Source of the DNA: Stomoxys calcitrans
Lineage: Eukaryota; Arthropoda; Insecta; Diptera; Muscidae
Direction of reading: 5' to 3'
DNA length: 64,000 bases
Assembly (NCBI RefSeq): GCF_963082655.1
Contig: NC_081553.1
Span: forward strand, 193,381,373 to 193,445,372
This document shows positions 1-11,894 of this stretch, piece after piece. Made by a program: the position numbers and the translations under genes. The notes beneath the pieces are model-generated. The model ran no database searches, was not told the origin of the DNA, and saw only the letters and a list, made by a program, of their open reading frames with translations. Each line of letters begins with the position of its first letter. Position 1 is the first letter of the stretch.

Positions 1-640
1 CCCCATAACACCACCCATATAGAACATGCTTGCTGCCCATTCCGGTATGGGGCTGTAATAAGAGGTATTTTAGGGTGGAAAACGAATCTGATATATATTT
101 TCAGGGCCAAGTCATTGAACGGCCGCCCCATCCTCCAAAACACCACCCAAACCGGTCATGTTTGCCGACTATGGAACTATGAGATTCAAATGAAAGGTAT
201 TTGGGAGTAGACCACGAATCTGATATCAACATTCGGGATCAACTGCCTAGAGAACGTCCCACCGCTATAACAACCCCCAAGTAGGACGTATATGCTGATA
301 TGAAAATGTGGGTCTTAAAGGGAGTGGATCTCTATATTGATAGGTTTTAGGGCCCACATCCAAACCCCTACATCTGGTATATTTACCGACCACGTCAATG
401 TGGGGCTCAAATGAAAGGTATTGGGGAGAAGAGTACAAAATTGATACCAACTTTCGGGACCAATTTTCTGGGGTTCTACCCCTTTCCCAAAACACCCCCC
501 AAGAGTAATAATGTGGGGGCCAAGTGTTTGAGGAAACCTCATCCCATAAACTTAAAGGGTTAAGGCAGCGGAGCGGGCCAGGGTCAGCTAGTATGGATAT
601 AAGATTCGTCATTTGCTCTCAAAGTCCTTTCAATTAAGTC
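1..640 (-). repeat. Family D dispersed repeat, partial, inside the eEF1A intron
   Basis: The segment consists of degenerate units built around 'ggggctcaaatgaaaggta', 'gaccatggcaatatgg' and runs of C in 'ccccaaaacacccccc'. It ends near 560-597 with the family terminus 'gcggagcgggcc'. The same modules occur at 6641-8480, 15240-15580, 18570-19320 and 23800-24420. Open frames here are artefacts of the C-rich tandem units. It lies downstream of the last visible eEF1A exon on the minus strand, so it is probably an insertion in that intron. Strand labels for this family are arbitrary. Confidence 0.75.
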
Positions 641-1126
641 TTGCCCCGGTCGGTCCACGCAATCTTTTGTGGGATCTCTGGCCGTCCTAAATCGGCCCAA
701 TCGGCCCAATTTTCAGTTTTTATGGTAGAGAGGGGGAGAGGGTCCACTCCACATCCGATAGAAAAAATTTTATTGCCTATTATTTTTTCCTAACTATTCT
801 ACGTTCATCCGTTTTCGAGTCAATACGAAAAAGACAAACAAAATTCCGTTTTGCAAAAAAATCGAATTTCTTAGAAAGTTTTTATGAAAATCAACTATCG
901 AGAGAATTTGTCTTAAACATAAAGAACTCTCTATTTTTTCAATTTAAAGCCAATGTACTATAAAAAAATTTCCTTTAAATACATATCAACAAGATTCGAT
1001 TTTTCTTATAAAAATTAAAATTTCTATGAAAATTTCTTTGGATTTCCAATGCCTTCTATTGGAAGCCTTATTTATGTTCCGTGTGTGCTTTGAAAAATGT
1101 TTTATTTACTTAAAATAAGCACTAAC
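641..1126. other. AT-rich intronic sequence, no feature seen
   Basis: This lies downstream, in the minus-strand sense, of the eEF1A splice donor at 1126. It is AT-rich with no coding signal. I looked for the missing last exon of eEF1A, which should encode about 119 more residues, and did not find it. Confidence 0.6.
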
Positions 1127-2529
1127 CTGAGCAGTAAAATCAGCAGCACCCTTGGGTGGACAGTTCTTGGAGTCACCAGCCACATAGCCACGACGTAATT
1201 CCTTCACCGATACGTTCTTAACGTTGAAGCCCACATTGTCGCCGGGCAAAGCTTCGGACAAAGCTTCATGATGCATTTCAACTGACTTGACTTCAGTAAC
1301 CAGATTAACAGGAGCAAAATTAACCACCATGCCTACAAGAAGTAAAAGTAAATGGAAATGTGCAATGAAAAAATAAAAAACAACAAACCAAAGAGAACGC
1401 AAGGCAAGAAAAAGAGAATACGCAGTGAGTCACTCTAGGATATTAGCACTAGATACATACTAAGCCCACAAACCATACCACAATTCACGAATCACACAGA
1501 CACAACCCCATAGCCCGGCAAATGGTAAGCAACGCAAACAAATATCTCCCAACTCCCCAACTCTTTAGGCAGGGAAAAGTAAAACCTGCCTGCATGTAAC
1601 CCAACGACCCACTTTAATGGCTAAGCATAGAACAAAAGCTTGTTTGACCTCCCTAACAATTTTCAACATTTACACTCGCTCTTTTTCCCTCTTTTTAACC
1701 ACTTACCTGGTTTTAGGATACCAGTTTCTACACGGCCCACTGGTACAGTGCCAATACCACCAATTTTGTAGACATCCTGCAATGGCAATCGCAATGGCTT
1801 GTCGGTGGGACGTGATGGTGGCATGATGGCATCCAAGGCATCGATTAAAGTTTTACCCTCAACTTTGCCCTCTTTGCGTTCGACGGTCCATCCCTTGAAC
1901 CAGGGCATCTTGTCGGAGGGTTCCAACATGTTATCACCATGCCAGCCGGAAATTGGTACGAAAGCAACACCAGCCGGATTGTAACCGATTTTCTTAATGT
2001 ACGACGACACTTCCTTCTTGATTTCCTCATAACGAGCATCGCTATAGGGTGGTTCGGTGGAATCCATTTTATTCACACCCACAATCAATTGCTTGACACC
2101 CAGAGTGAAGGCCAACAAGGCATGTTCACGTGTCTGACCGTTCTTGGAAATACCGGCTTCGAACTCACCGGTACCGGCAGCCACAATCAAGACAGCACAA
2201 TCAGCCTGCGATGTGCCGGTAATCATGTTCTTGATGAAATCACGATGTCCAGGGGCATCAATAATGGTCACATAGTACTTTTGTGTTTCGAACTTCCACA
2301 AGGCAATATCGATGGTAATACCACGTTCACGTTCGGCCTTAAGTTTGTCCAATACCCAGGCATACTTGAACGAACCTTTGCCCATTTCTTGGGCTTCCTT
2401 TTCGAATTTCTCAATGGTACGCTTGTCAATGCCACCACACTTGTAGATCAAATGACCGGTGGTGGTTGATTTACCAGAATCGACATGGCCAATGACCACA
2501 ATGTTGATATGAATCTTTTCCTTGCCCAT
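1127..2529 (-). CDS. eEF1alpha2: Elongation factor 1-alpha (eEF1A), 5' two coding exons; 3' exon off the window
   Basis: This is the GTPase that delivers aminoacyl-tRNA to the ribosomal A site in the cytoplasm. Coding exon 1 is 1707-2529 (274 codons plus 1 nt). Coding exon 2 is 1127-1332, ending in phase 0 at the donor CAG|GTTAGT. The 374-bp intron between them has the donor CCAG|GTAAGT and the acceptor TTGTAG|GC. The joined protein gives 343 of about 462 residues. The G domain is intact: GHVDSGKST at 14-22, DAPGH near 91, NKMD near 153 and SGW near 194. It is followed by domain II and the start of domain III. The stretch [15 protein letters not shown] matches the Drosophila 100E-type paralogue (eEF1alpha2) as I recall it, not the 48D type, which has TVVVFAP. 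An oddity is Cys332 in SKNCPPKG, where Asn is usual. Exon 3 must lie at least 1.1 kb further left, past a family D repeat. Splice sites and reading frame argue against a retrocopy. Confidence 0.95.
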
Positions 2530-2756
2530 GTTGAGAGTTGTTTTTAAATAAAATTCTTCACTTTACTTTAACACAAAAATTATTAAAACAAAAAAATTAT
2601 TTTTATTGTTTTTATAAGCAATTGTTTTCAGAGGGTTGCTGAAAAGATAGAAATTAAGAAAATTTTAGAATTAGATAATTTTGCAAAAAATTTTTTCTAT
2701 ATATCTTATAAAACTTCCTGACTTAAATTTTCTTTTTCGAGGAAACTTTTTAATAT

Positions 2757-2842
2757 TGAGGGCGCACCACAAGCCGATTACTGGCTTAAGTGTATGTTCA
2801 TAGTGGCATGGGTCACCCTCTTTTCAACCTAACCTAACCTAT
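2757..2842 (+). repeat. Short retroelement 3' end with 'aacctaacctaacct' tail
   Basis: The segment contains 'ccgattactggcttaagtg' and 'catagtggcatggg', and ends in repeated 'aacctaacct'. Related pieces lie at 15826-15910 (plus) and 44838-44935 (minus). The LINE remnant at 3425-5120 ends in the same TAACC-type tail, so this is probably the 3' end of a related non-LTR element. Confidence 0.6.
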
Positions 2843-2867
2843 AACCTGTAAAATATATATATCTTGT

Positions 2868-5255
2868 ATACAACAAGCAAGTTCGGACTGCTCGAATCTT
2901 ATATACCTTCCACCAATCATAACACTACTCAAGATCCCTGGAAATGAAAAATGCTCCTTTTATGGGCACAATACTCTATAACGGGAGATCGGCCTATATG
3001 GCAGCTATATCCAAATATGGTCCGATCTGGACGATATTCGTCAAAAAGTTTTAGAGGGGTATTGGAATTCGCTGCACCAAATTTCATCGAAATAGAAAGA
3101 AAAATTCTCCTTTTATAGGCGCATTACACTATATCGGTATATATGGCAGCTATATCCAAATATGATCCGATCTGTACCACATTTGACAGGAATGTGAACA
3201 CACTGTGCCAAATTTCATCGAATTCGGTTAAAAAATAGATCTTTTATGGCCTCAATGCCCTATATAGTGCGATCTGAGCCGCACTTCACAGAAATGGATA
3301 AGGGTCTACCAGAACTCACTGTGCCAAATTTCATCGAAATCGAATGAAAAATTACCAATTTATTGCCTCAAGACTTTAAATCTGAAGATCGGTCTATATA
3401 GCGGCTATATATAACTAAAATCCGATTTTATATAGCCATTAACAATATATTATTGTCTCTGGAAGAAAAAGGCGTAAAAGTGGTCGCGTATGCTGATGTC
3501 GTGGCAACTGCGGTTAGGGGAAAGCTTCCCAGCACTCTAAGAGATATACTTCGGGAAGCTCTACTTGCAACAACAAAGTGGGCTACCGAAAGTGGTCTAG
3601 GTATAAATCCATGCAAGACAGAAGAAGTTCTTTTCAGCAGGAGATACAAGTTGCCTATAGTGGAACCTGTCTCCTTGGGTGGAGAGAATGTTCCATTTTC
3701 AGAAAGCCCAAAATACCTGGGTGTTTTGCTGGCGAGGAAATTGAACTTCAAATCCAACATTTTGGAAAGGGCAAGAAAGGCTACTCTTGCCCTATACGCC
3801 TGCAAGAGAGCCATTGGCAAAAGTTGGGGGACCTTGTGTCAGATCGATAATGCTATATGGTGTTGTGGTCTGGTGGACGGCGCTTCAAAAGTCCACCTAC
3901 TGCATAATAGTTAACCCCAGTTAACACCATCTGATGCACAGAGCATAAGATGCCCTGGATATTGTTGCTACCTAAATTGCAGCGACCACTGCCGTGAGGT
4001 TAAGGGAGCTTTCTCTTTGGTCATATGGCAACCGCGGACACTGTGTTATACTTGATACAATAACCGATGTTCCAGGCAGTGTGGATTGCACTCTACCTGA
4101 GCCGCATTTTGATAAAAATTACTGTACCACTATTCCTGATAGAACCGATTGTAACTACGATATCCCTGGTAATAGAAGTTACATAGTCTTTTTATACGGA
4201 GGGTTCCAAACTAAACGTCCAGGTGGGCTTTGGGGTGTACTCTAAAGATCTAGAACTGGTCATATGGAAGAGGTTACCCGACCACTGCAGTATGTATCAA
4301 ACAGAGATCTTTGCAATTAAGGAAGTGGTGCAATGGCTAAGATATAATGTCATAAGGACGATTGGCATAAATATCTTCTCAGACAACCAGGCAGCCATTA
4401 AATGCCTGGAGAAGGTATTTCTGAACACAAAAACCGCCCTCGACTGTCGCAGATCTCTCAACGAGATGGCTGAACAGTTCAAAATTCACCTGTTCTGGGT
4501 GCCCGGCCACAGAAATATCCCAGATAATTGTAAAGTGGACAAGCTTGCGAGACTAGGAAATACCCGAAACATTCCAGGGATAGTGGAAACTGTGAATATG
4601 TCTCTAGCGACATGTAAGCTTAGTTTTCAGGACCAGTCCCGAAGGACAACGAATGATAGATGGTCACAAAGAGGGGGCTGTGAGCATTCCAAAACTATGT
4701 GGCCTAATCTAGACTTGAAGAGGTGTACCGCTTTGCAGTCAGACGTCTTAGTCATTGTGTCCGTCATGACAGGTCACTGTCTTATTGGAAAACATGCTGA
4801 CAGACTGAAGGTTGCCAGCAACGACTTGTGCAGAAGCTGCGAGGTCATCGAAGAAGAAGAGACTATAGAACACCTTCGGTGTGTGTGTCCCGCTCTAGCA
4901 GTCAGAAAGAGTTCCACTTTAGGTTCTCATTTCTTTGAGAACCTGTCTGATTTAGCGGATGTGAACATTCGCAAGTTATTGGGCTAGCGAGCGATCTGGA
5001 TGGTTCAACGGTAGGAACTAGAAGGCATATTCCTTCTTCTGTTCCTATGGTATCACAATGGACGAAAACGTCTAAGTGAGTATGGTGGCAGACTGCCACT
5101 TAAACCTAACCTAACCTACTCTAATAGGAAGTAGTTGTGCAAAATTTCAAGAGCCTAGATTTACTCCTTCGAAAATTTAAGTGCCTTCGACTGACAGACC
5201 GGCAGGCGAGGCTAGTATACCCCCATCCAATGGTGGAGGGTATAAAAAGATGCCT
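2868..5255 (+). repeat. Family A-like repeat split by a nested LINE
   Basis: The left end is at 2868-2925: 'caagttcgg...cgaatc' followed by 'ttatataccttccacc'. Units with 'atcggcctatatggcagc' follow up to about 3425. The element resumes near 5121 and finishes at 5200-5250 with 'atccaatggtggagggta'. The 1.7-kb LINE remnant 3425-5120 interrupts it, so the LINE inserted later. Confidence 0.7.
3425..5120 (+). pseudogene. Broken non-LTR retrotransposon (RT C-terminus plus RNase H)
   Basis: The frame at 3453-3914 reads as the end of a reverse transcriptase: the palm motif, then NPCKTEEVLF and PKYLGVLL. The frame at 4223-4987 reads as an RNase H domain with VGFGVYS, YQTEIFAI, FSDNQAAIK and FWVPGHRNIPDN..VDKLAR. 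It is followed by a Cys/His tail, CRSCEVIEEEETIEHL..VCPA. Carrying an RNase H domain fits the I/LOA/R1-type elements (family knowledge). The element is dead: the catalytic YADD box reads YADVV (about 3489-3503), stops separate the RT from the RNase H, and the first RNase H strand, normally T-D-G-S, reads L-Y-G-G in a different frame near 4188-4204. It ends in 'aacctaacctaacct' at 5105-5119. Confidence 0.85.
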
Positions 5256-5485
5256 GTGCCAAATTTGAAGACGATAGAATGAAAATTGTGATCTGTACTC
5301 TATACTCAAATTAACAAGGACAGACAGACAGAGAGCCGGACATGGCTTAATCAAATCAGAATGTGATTCTATCCCTATACTTAGCAATGGGTTTATCACT
5401 CTTCGTTCTGGGTGTTACAAACAAATGCAATTAGTTATAATACCCTGTACCCCAGTAGCTATGTAGGGTATATATACCAATAAGG
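5256..5485 (+). repeat. Family B repeat, 3' terminal part
   Basis: It ends with 'taataccctgtacc..agtagctatgtagggtata', preceded by 'gacagacagagagccggac' and 'aatcagaatgtgattct'. The same end occurs at 9130-9325 and, inverted, at 26363-26500. The next 200 bases (5486-5689) show nothing I recognise. Confidence 0.6.
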
Positions 5486-5689
5486 ATTTCTTATAATGAC
5501 TTCCCATTATCCTTTTTTAGTAACTGCCTATAAAGAGAAACTGTTTAAAGAACTTGACAAATGTGAGATAAGCGTAGAAAGACCTCTGGGGGGTGCTTAG
5601 TCTAACCCACAGAAAATTTTTTTAAAAAAATTTTGCGCAAGTTTTGGAACGTCAAATAAAACGTCTTATGCAAAATCGGAAGAAAATTA

Positions 5690-5965
5690 TGTTCTCGAAT
5701 CCTGGCGAGAACATCATGAAAATTTTCAGCGGTGGTTATCCCCTCCTAATGTTGGCGACATTTGGGAGGTACTGTACCATTTGGTATGGCAGCCATGTTA
5801 AAACTTCTCCACAAAAAGGTGTCGCACTGCAGCACGCTGTTCGGACTCGGCTATAAAAAGGAGGCCCATCATCATTGAGCTTAAACTTGAATCGGACAGC
5901 ACTCATTGATAATTGAGAAGTTTGCCCCAGTTCCTTAATGGAATGTTCAGGGGCAAATTTGCATT
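5690..5965 (+). repeat. tRNA-derived SINE, 5'-truncated
   Basis: It starts within the B box, 'gttctcgaatcctggcgag', and runs through the conserved body 'cagcggtggttatcccctcc', 'ggtgtcgcactgcagcacgc' and 'ctataaaaaggaggcccatc' to the 3' end 'ccttaatggaatgttcaggg'. The A box is missing. It belongs to the same family as the more complete copies at 17094-17420 and 55289-55604. Confidence 0.8.
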
Positions 5966-6640
5966 TTCACAGCCTTAAAAGGCCATATCGGATGAAAGAT
6001 ATATATGGGAGCTATGTCTTAATCTAGACCGATTTATATGAAATTCTACATTCGCATTGGGACTTTAAATAATTTTTTTCAGAAATCGGGCCAAAATTGT
6101 GCCTATTATAGTCTTTAAAGTCCAAATCGGATGAAAGATATATATGGAAAGTATATCTAAATCTGAACCGATTTTTGCACACATATGAAGACATCAAATA
6201 AAGCACCCCCGTACCAAAATCGGACCAAAATTGTGGCTACTACAGCCTTAGAACTCCATATCGGATAAAAGATATATATGGGTGCTATATATAAATTTGA
6301 ACCGATTTTAATGAAATTTTGCAGTCCTATTGAAACTTCAAAGACCTATATCTAAATCTTTGCCGATTTTTGCACACATATGAGGACAACAAATAAAGCA
6401 CCCCGTGCCAACTTTGGTAAAGATCGGCCAAAAATTGTGGCAACTACAGCGTTAAAACTCCATATCGGATAAAAGATATATATGGGTGCTATATCTTAAT
6501 TTGAACCGATTTTTATGAAATTTTGTACACATATGAAGACGTCAAATAAAGCACCTCACGCCAAATCTTGTAAAGATGGGACTAAATCTGAATCGATTTT
6601 GTTTAAAATCAATAGCGTTTGTCCTTGGGACAAAAAAAAA
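5966..6640 (+). repeat. Family B repeat body
   Basis: It has tandemly related units with 'ccatatcggat(g/a)aaag', 'atatatatgggagctat' and 'gaaccgatttt' near 5984, 6124, 6255 and 6459. Spacing is less regular than in family A. The 'ATATGGGAGCTAT' core is shared with family A. Confidence 0.6.
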
Positions 6641-8480
6641 ATACTTGCCCAAAATGACAACCTTATATAAAAATCAATTTGTGTTTGTGTGTGTGTTCTT
6701 TATAAACTCAAAAACGGCTGAACCGATTTTCTTGAAATTTTCACAGCCGATGCATAATGATCCCGTGGTGAAAATGGGACCCTCCCCTTACCCTAATTTT
6801 CAGAAACGCCAGATCTCGGAGGTTGGTAGTGAGATTTAACCGAAATTTTGTGTGCACTCTCATAGTAACCTAAAAACAAAAATTTAGTATCCAAATTTCG
6901 GATGGGGTACCTGGGGGGCCGCCCCACCCCAAAAACCCACCAAATATATATAAAGACCAATCACGACAATACGGGACTTAAATGGCAAGTAGTAGAATAC
7001 GTATTCGATTCGATCCGATTTTGGGACCAACTATTTGGGGGACCATCCTAACCCCCAAAACTCCCTGAAATCGGACATATTTATCGACCATGGCAATATG
7101 GGGCTCAAATAAAAGGTATTTGAGAGTAGAATACGAAACTCATATCCAAATGTAGGACCAAGTGTTTGGTGGCCGCCCCTTCACCAGAACACCCCCCAAA
7201 GAGGAAAAATTTACCGACCATAGCAACATGGAGCTCAAATGAAATGTCTTTGGGTGTAGAGCACGATATCAACATCCGGGAAAAGTGTTTATGGGGCCAC
7301 CCCACTCTCATAACACCCCAAATAGTACGAATTTGCTAACCATTGCAATATGGGGCTCAAATAAAAGGTATTTTAGAATAGAACACGAAACTAATATATA
7401 TTTTCAGGGTCACTCAGTGGCCGCCCCTTCCTCCAAACCGGACATATTTGCTGACTATTGCAATATCAAAATCAAATCAAAGGCATTTGTGATAAGAACA
7501 AAAATTGTATATCCATTTTTGGGGCCAAGTGTTTGGCCCCTTTAGCCAATGGTAATATGGGCTTCGAATAAAACATATTTGGGAATAGAGCACGATAGTG
7601 ATATTTTTTTAGGGCTAAGTGTTTAGGGGACCACTCCACTCCTCAAAATATCCCTAAATCGGTCATATTTTTTGACAATGGCAATATGTGGCTCAAATGA
7701 AACGAATTGGGTAGTAGAGCACGAAATTGATACCCACTTTGGGAACCAAGTGTCTGGGGGTCCACCACATCCGCAAAACATCCGGGACCAACTGTCTAGA
7801 GGACGTCCCACCCCAATAACAACCCCCAAATAGAACGTATTTGCTCACCATGATAATTTGGAGCTCAAAGGGAGTAAAGCTCCATGTTGATAGTTTTTGA
7901 GACCCTCCCCCCAAACCGGACATATTTGCTGACTTTTGCAATAAGGAGCTCAAATGGAAGGTATTTGAAATTACAAAACGAATTTGATATACTATTTTGT
8001 TGATATTTTTTCAGGACTATATGTCTGGGGAACCACTCCATCCCCCAAAACACCCCTAAATCGGACATACATATTTACCAACCATGGCAATATGGGGCTC
8101 AAAGGAAAGACAATTGGGAGTAGAGCACGAATCCGTTATCAACATTCGGGAAGAAGTGTTTATAGGGCCACCCCCATAACACCCCCAATGGGACGTATTT
8201 GCTGACCATAGCAATATGGGGCAGAAATGAAAGGTATTTAAAAGTAGAGCTTGAATCTGATAATAATTTGTCGATCTCAAAAGAAAGGTTTTTGGTTTTG
8301 GAATGCAAATATGAATGCTAATTTTATAGGCAAGTGTCTGAGGCACGTAGACCAAACATAAAAAGAAGTGTTCATCAAGCTAATGATGTTTGGGGGTAGA
8401 ATATTAAAACATAATCAGTAAAGATATGTAGACCGATAATGACTAAATGTAAAAAAATTTAGAAGACTTTTGAATCTGGG
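6641..8480 (+). repeat. Family D repeat, longest copy
   Basis: The head at 6680-6790 contains 'aacggctgaaccgatttt'. About ten degenerate units with 'gcaatatggggctcaaat' follow, between 7088 and 8225, separated by 84-173 bp. Short open frames on both strands arise from the C- and G-rich runs and are not genes. The likely end of the same mosaic, 'gtagcggagcgggccgg', is at 9136. Confidence 0.7.
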
Positions 8481-8629
8481 ATATAATATCTGCGGCGACG
8501 ACCTTCCCGCAAGTAGCTAAACACACCAATGATGGCAATAGACATTCAATTCAAGTCCATGAAACTAACATAAAAACGAATTAAATATGTGACCAGCCAC
8601 CTAACCCTTAGTAGTTCCTTCAGCGGTTT

Positions 8630-8885
8630 TTAGGAATTTGCAAATTTTGCCCATGAACATTCTACTAAGGAACTGGGGCCAATTTCTTACATATCAATGA
8701 GTGCTGTCTGATTCAAGTTTAAGCCCAATGATAAGGGGCCTCCATTTTATAGCCGAGTTCGAATGGCGTGCCGCAGAGCGACACCTTTTTGGAGAGACAT
8801 AGTATCTAGAATGGCATAGTACCTCACAAATGTTGCCAGCATTAGGAGGGGAAAACCCCTCTTACCACTACCTCCAAACTGTTCG
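8630..8885 (-). repeat. tRNA-derived SINE, tRNA head missing
   Basis: Read on the minus strand it has the body from 'attaggaggggaaaa' through 'ggtgtcgc' and 'ctataaaatggaggcc' to 'gaatgttcatgggcaaaat'. The A and B boxes are absent. Nothing is recognised in the flanks 8481-8629 and 8886-9129. Confidence 0.75.
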
Positions 8886-9129
8886 AGGTATCAACATTTG
8901 TTAAAACGTTTTAAACCGGAACAGACCATATAGGTTAAATCAAATGCCACAATGTAAGGGTCAAATTCAATGCTAGAATGGTCATTCAATAATTTGGACT
9001 TATAATGGGGCAAACACAAATGCGGTATAAACTTTAATGTAATTTATGTAGAGCTTTAAAAAAATTGGAAACTTGGAATATGTTTTCAATTGAAATGTCC
9101 AAATTTTGAGCACTTCTCTCTAACAAAGC

Positions 9130-9325
9130 ATTATCGGGCGTAGCGGAGCGGGCCGGACTCAGCTAGAATGGACAGACAGACGGACATAGCTAAATCGAAT
9201 CATAAAGTGATTCTGAGTCAATCGGTCTACTTATCGATGGGTCTAGCTCTTCTCCTTCTTAGCGTTGCAAACAAATGCACAAACTTATAATACCCTGTAG
9301 CACAGTGGTGGTGTAGGGTATAAAA
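9130..9325 (+). repeat. Family B/D shared 3' terminus
   Basis: It contains 'gcggagcgggccggactc', 'gacagacagacggacatag' and 'agtgattctgagtcaatcgg', then ends with 'taataccctgtagcacagtg' and 'gtgtagggtataaaa'. It shows that families B and D share a terminal module. Confidence 0.65.
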
Positions 9326-11285
9326 ATCCGACTGGAAGAAAGTCAGACGCAATTTGAAAGGAACATTTCACTTATTATAAATCATGACGTGATTGCTACT
9401 AATACTCCCATGTTAGGCTGATGACAATATAGCAGCTCTTATGTTAACAATTTTGTCTGTGGCAGTCGGTGTCTGGCATGCTTAACAATGATAGATAGAA
9501 TGGGTATAACACTAGTATGGGGTTGCCCCCAAATTGTAGTCGAATGGCGATGGGGGTAATTACTTACACTTTTTATATGCCGCTGTATAAGAAAAGTAGC
9601 ACAATTAACCGTTATCTGCTGGTACACCCCAAAAGTAGTCAGAGAAAGCACTGTAATTACAACAATTAATGGAAATTAATTTAAAAAAAAAAGCTTATAT
9701 AAGACTTTTTGCATAAAAAGTAAAGTGGAAAACCTAATTTAGGCTGTTTTTTTTTTTAATTTGCATAAATTTTTATCACTAAAATCGTTGGTGAGTTTCT
9801 TTTAAAATATATATGTAGCAACATCACATTTTTTGTAAAAAATTATTTTCTTCTAATTCTATAGTTTTTTTTTTATAATTTTCATCTTTTTAATAATTTT
9901 AAATTTTTGGTTATTTTTTTTCTTAATTTTTAGAATTTTTTTTTTTACTAATTTACCGTTTTTTACAAAACAAGAAATTATTAATTTTTGTGCACTTTAT
10001 GCTGCTGGGTCTTTGTGTTTCCGTAAGTCTGTCTGGATTGGAAATGTTGAAAATTTTTGTTGGCTTTTCCTGCTCGTCAGAGTGGCGTTCGTGATTTTTC
10101 TCTATACGGAAAATCAATAAATGTGTGTGTGTGTGTGTGTCACACAACAGAACACACAAAAACGATACCCATCCCTATTTGCAGTGGCCGCGTTGAAATT
10201 CTCTGCATTTTGCAGAGAGCTTGTTCCTGGTGTCCACCCGGCATCCCCCACTGCTACTGCAGTTTTATCCGCATGCATAAGAAGAGGCAAGCAAACCTGT
10301 GAACACCAACATATGAAGTAGGGCTCAACGCGTCCACCAACATCCATCCATCCATCTATCCATTCATCCATCCACCAGCGCGCCTTGCAAAAGAGGCCGG
10401 CATGTGGTGGCATGTGCATTGGAAACCAAAGAGTTTTCAGCAAATGAGCGAGTAAGTGCTTCGTGTTTGCCAAGTTCTCGTTTGGCTCACACGCACACAC
10501 ACACACATGCACATTTGATTTTTGGAGCCCTTAACCACCGGCAGTTTGTCTCGAAAACAGACAATTGGAAAACAAGAAAAAATCAATTCCCATAACGATG
10601 AACCACGAACAACGAACGAAATCCGTTCTCGTCCACATGCACACATAGCCAGTCTATGCTTGGCTGAATTTTGGTTGGGTCCCTTACTTTTGCTCTCCTT
10701 CTGCATTCTCAACTATTCTCTTTTTCGGCATTTTTGTCACTTATTTTTAGGGTGCAGTTGGTGTTCCATGCATGGGAATGCTGGGTAATATCAGCACCAA
10801 AGGTGCATATGGCAATGGGATGAAAAATTTTGCACTCTTGCAACTTGCGCATTGCCTTTATGAGGCACTTTCGGCGAAATTTTCGAGTAGCCGTCACCCC
10901 TTTAACCCACCTTCTTCACGAGGCCCCCCCCCAAATAAGGCACCAAGTAAGCACATGAATTCTTGTCATGGTTTCGTTCATGTGATATTCTTGACATAGT
11001 AACAACAATCTGGAACCAGTTCCCAACAAATCATTCATTTTTGTACATCTGAGGGTAGTTGTGTCTCAATATGGTCTTGTATCACCTTTTTTCTAAAGAC
11101 CACCCCAGGATGAAGGGTATACTAATCTTGTCATTCCGTTTGCTACCTCCACGAAATATTGATCTTCAATCCAAAAAAATCGTGAACAAGGAGAGCATTT
11201 CCGGAAATTTAAATGTTCCATATTCAACTTTTCTCATCATCAGTTCTTTAAAAAAAAAAAAAACAACGTTAAAAAAGTTGTGCAC
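9326..11285. other. Intergenic, no gene; microsatellites
   Basis: No frame here resembles a known protein. Simple repeats are (GT)n at about 10121-10139, (ATCC)n-type sequence at about 10340-10378 and (AC)n at about 10490-10507. The open frames over 10057-10790 overlap these tracts and each other and have no coding support. Confidence 0.6.
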
Positions 11286-11289
11286 CTAA

Positions 11290-11826
11290 ATTTAAAGCAG
11301 TTCGGTAGGGCCGAATCTTGGGAACCCACCAAGAAATTTATACAAATTAAATTCGGTTGGAGCGCATAATTTTATTCTACATACCAAACTTCTGTCAAAC
11401 CAGCAAAATTAAAGCTTCTAGGAACCGAACAAGGATTGTTGAAAGTCGTAACAGAACACCGCATGCAAAATTTCAGCCAAATCGGACAAAAATTGCGGCT
11501 TGCAAGGACTCAAGAAGTCAAATTGGGAGATCGGTTTATATGGGAGCTATATCCAAATCTGAATCTACATAACCCATTCGCAATCCGCAACGACCTACAT
11601 CAACAGTAGGCATCTGTGCAAAAATTCATGCGGCTAGCTTTACGCGTTCGACCGCTATAGTGATTTCGACAGACGGACGGACGGGCGGACATGGCTAGAT
11701 CGACTCAGGACGTCGAGACGGTCCAGAATATATATACTTTATGTGGTCGAATATCAATATTTCGAGGTGTTACAAACGGAATGACTAGATTAGTATACCC
11801 CCATCCTATGGTGGTGGGTATAAAAA
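11290..11826 (+). repeat. Family A repeat, short copy
   Basis: The left end, 'gttcggtagggccgaatc', is degraded. The right end is typical: 'gacagacggacggacggg', 'gactcaggacgtcgagac', 'atatatactttatgtggtcg' and 'atcctatggtggtgggtata'. It is only about 0.5 kb, with few internal units left. Confidence 0.75.
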
Positions 11827-11894
11827 AAACAGTTCACGAAAATCATACGTGGGTAAAGTAGCAGTGGAAACCATCTAACCATGTATTTTAAGAG

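Noticed and set aside
1799..2469. Open frames of 61-176 codons opposite to the eEF1A exon
   Set aside because: These are shadows of the strongly biased eEF1A coding sequence on the other strand.
6641..8355. Series of 60-100-codon frames in the 7-8.4 kb region
   Set aside because: They repeat the same phrases from one unit to the next and arise from degenerate family D repeats.
10057..10790. Several overlapping open frames on both strands, one of 132 codons
   Set aside because: They run through (GT)n, (ATCC)n and (AC)n tracts, overlap each other in opposite senses and show no domain or splice structure.
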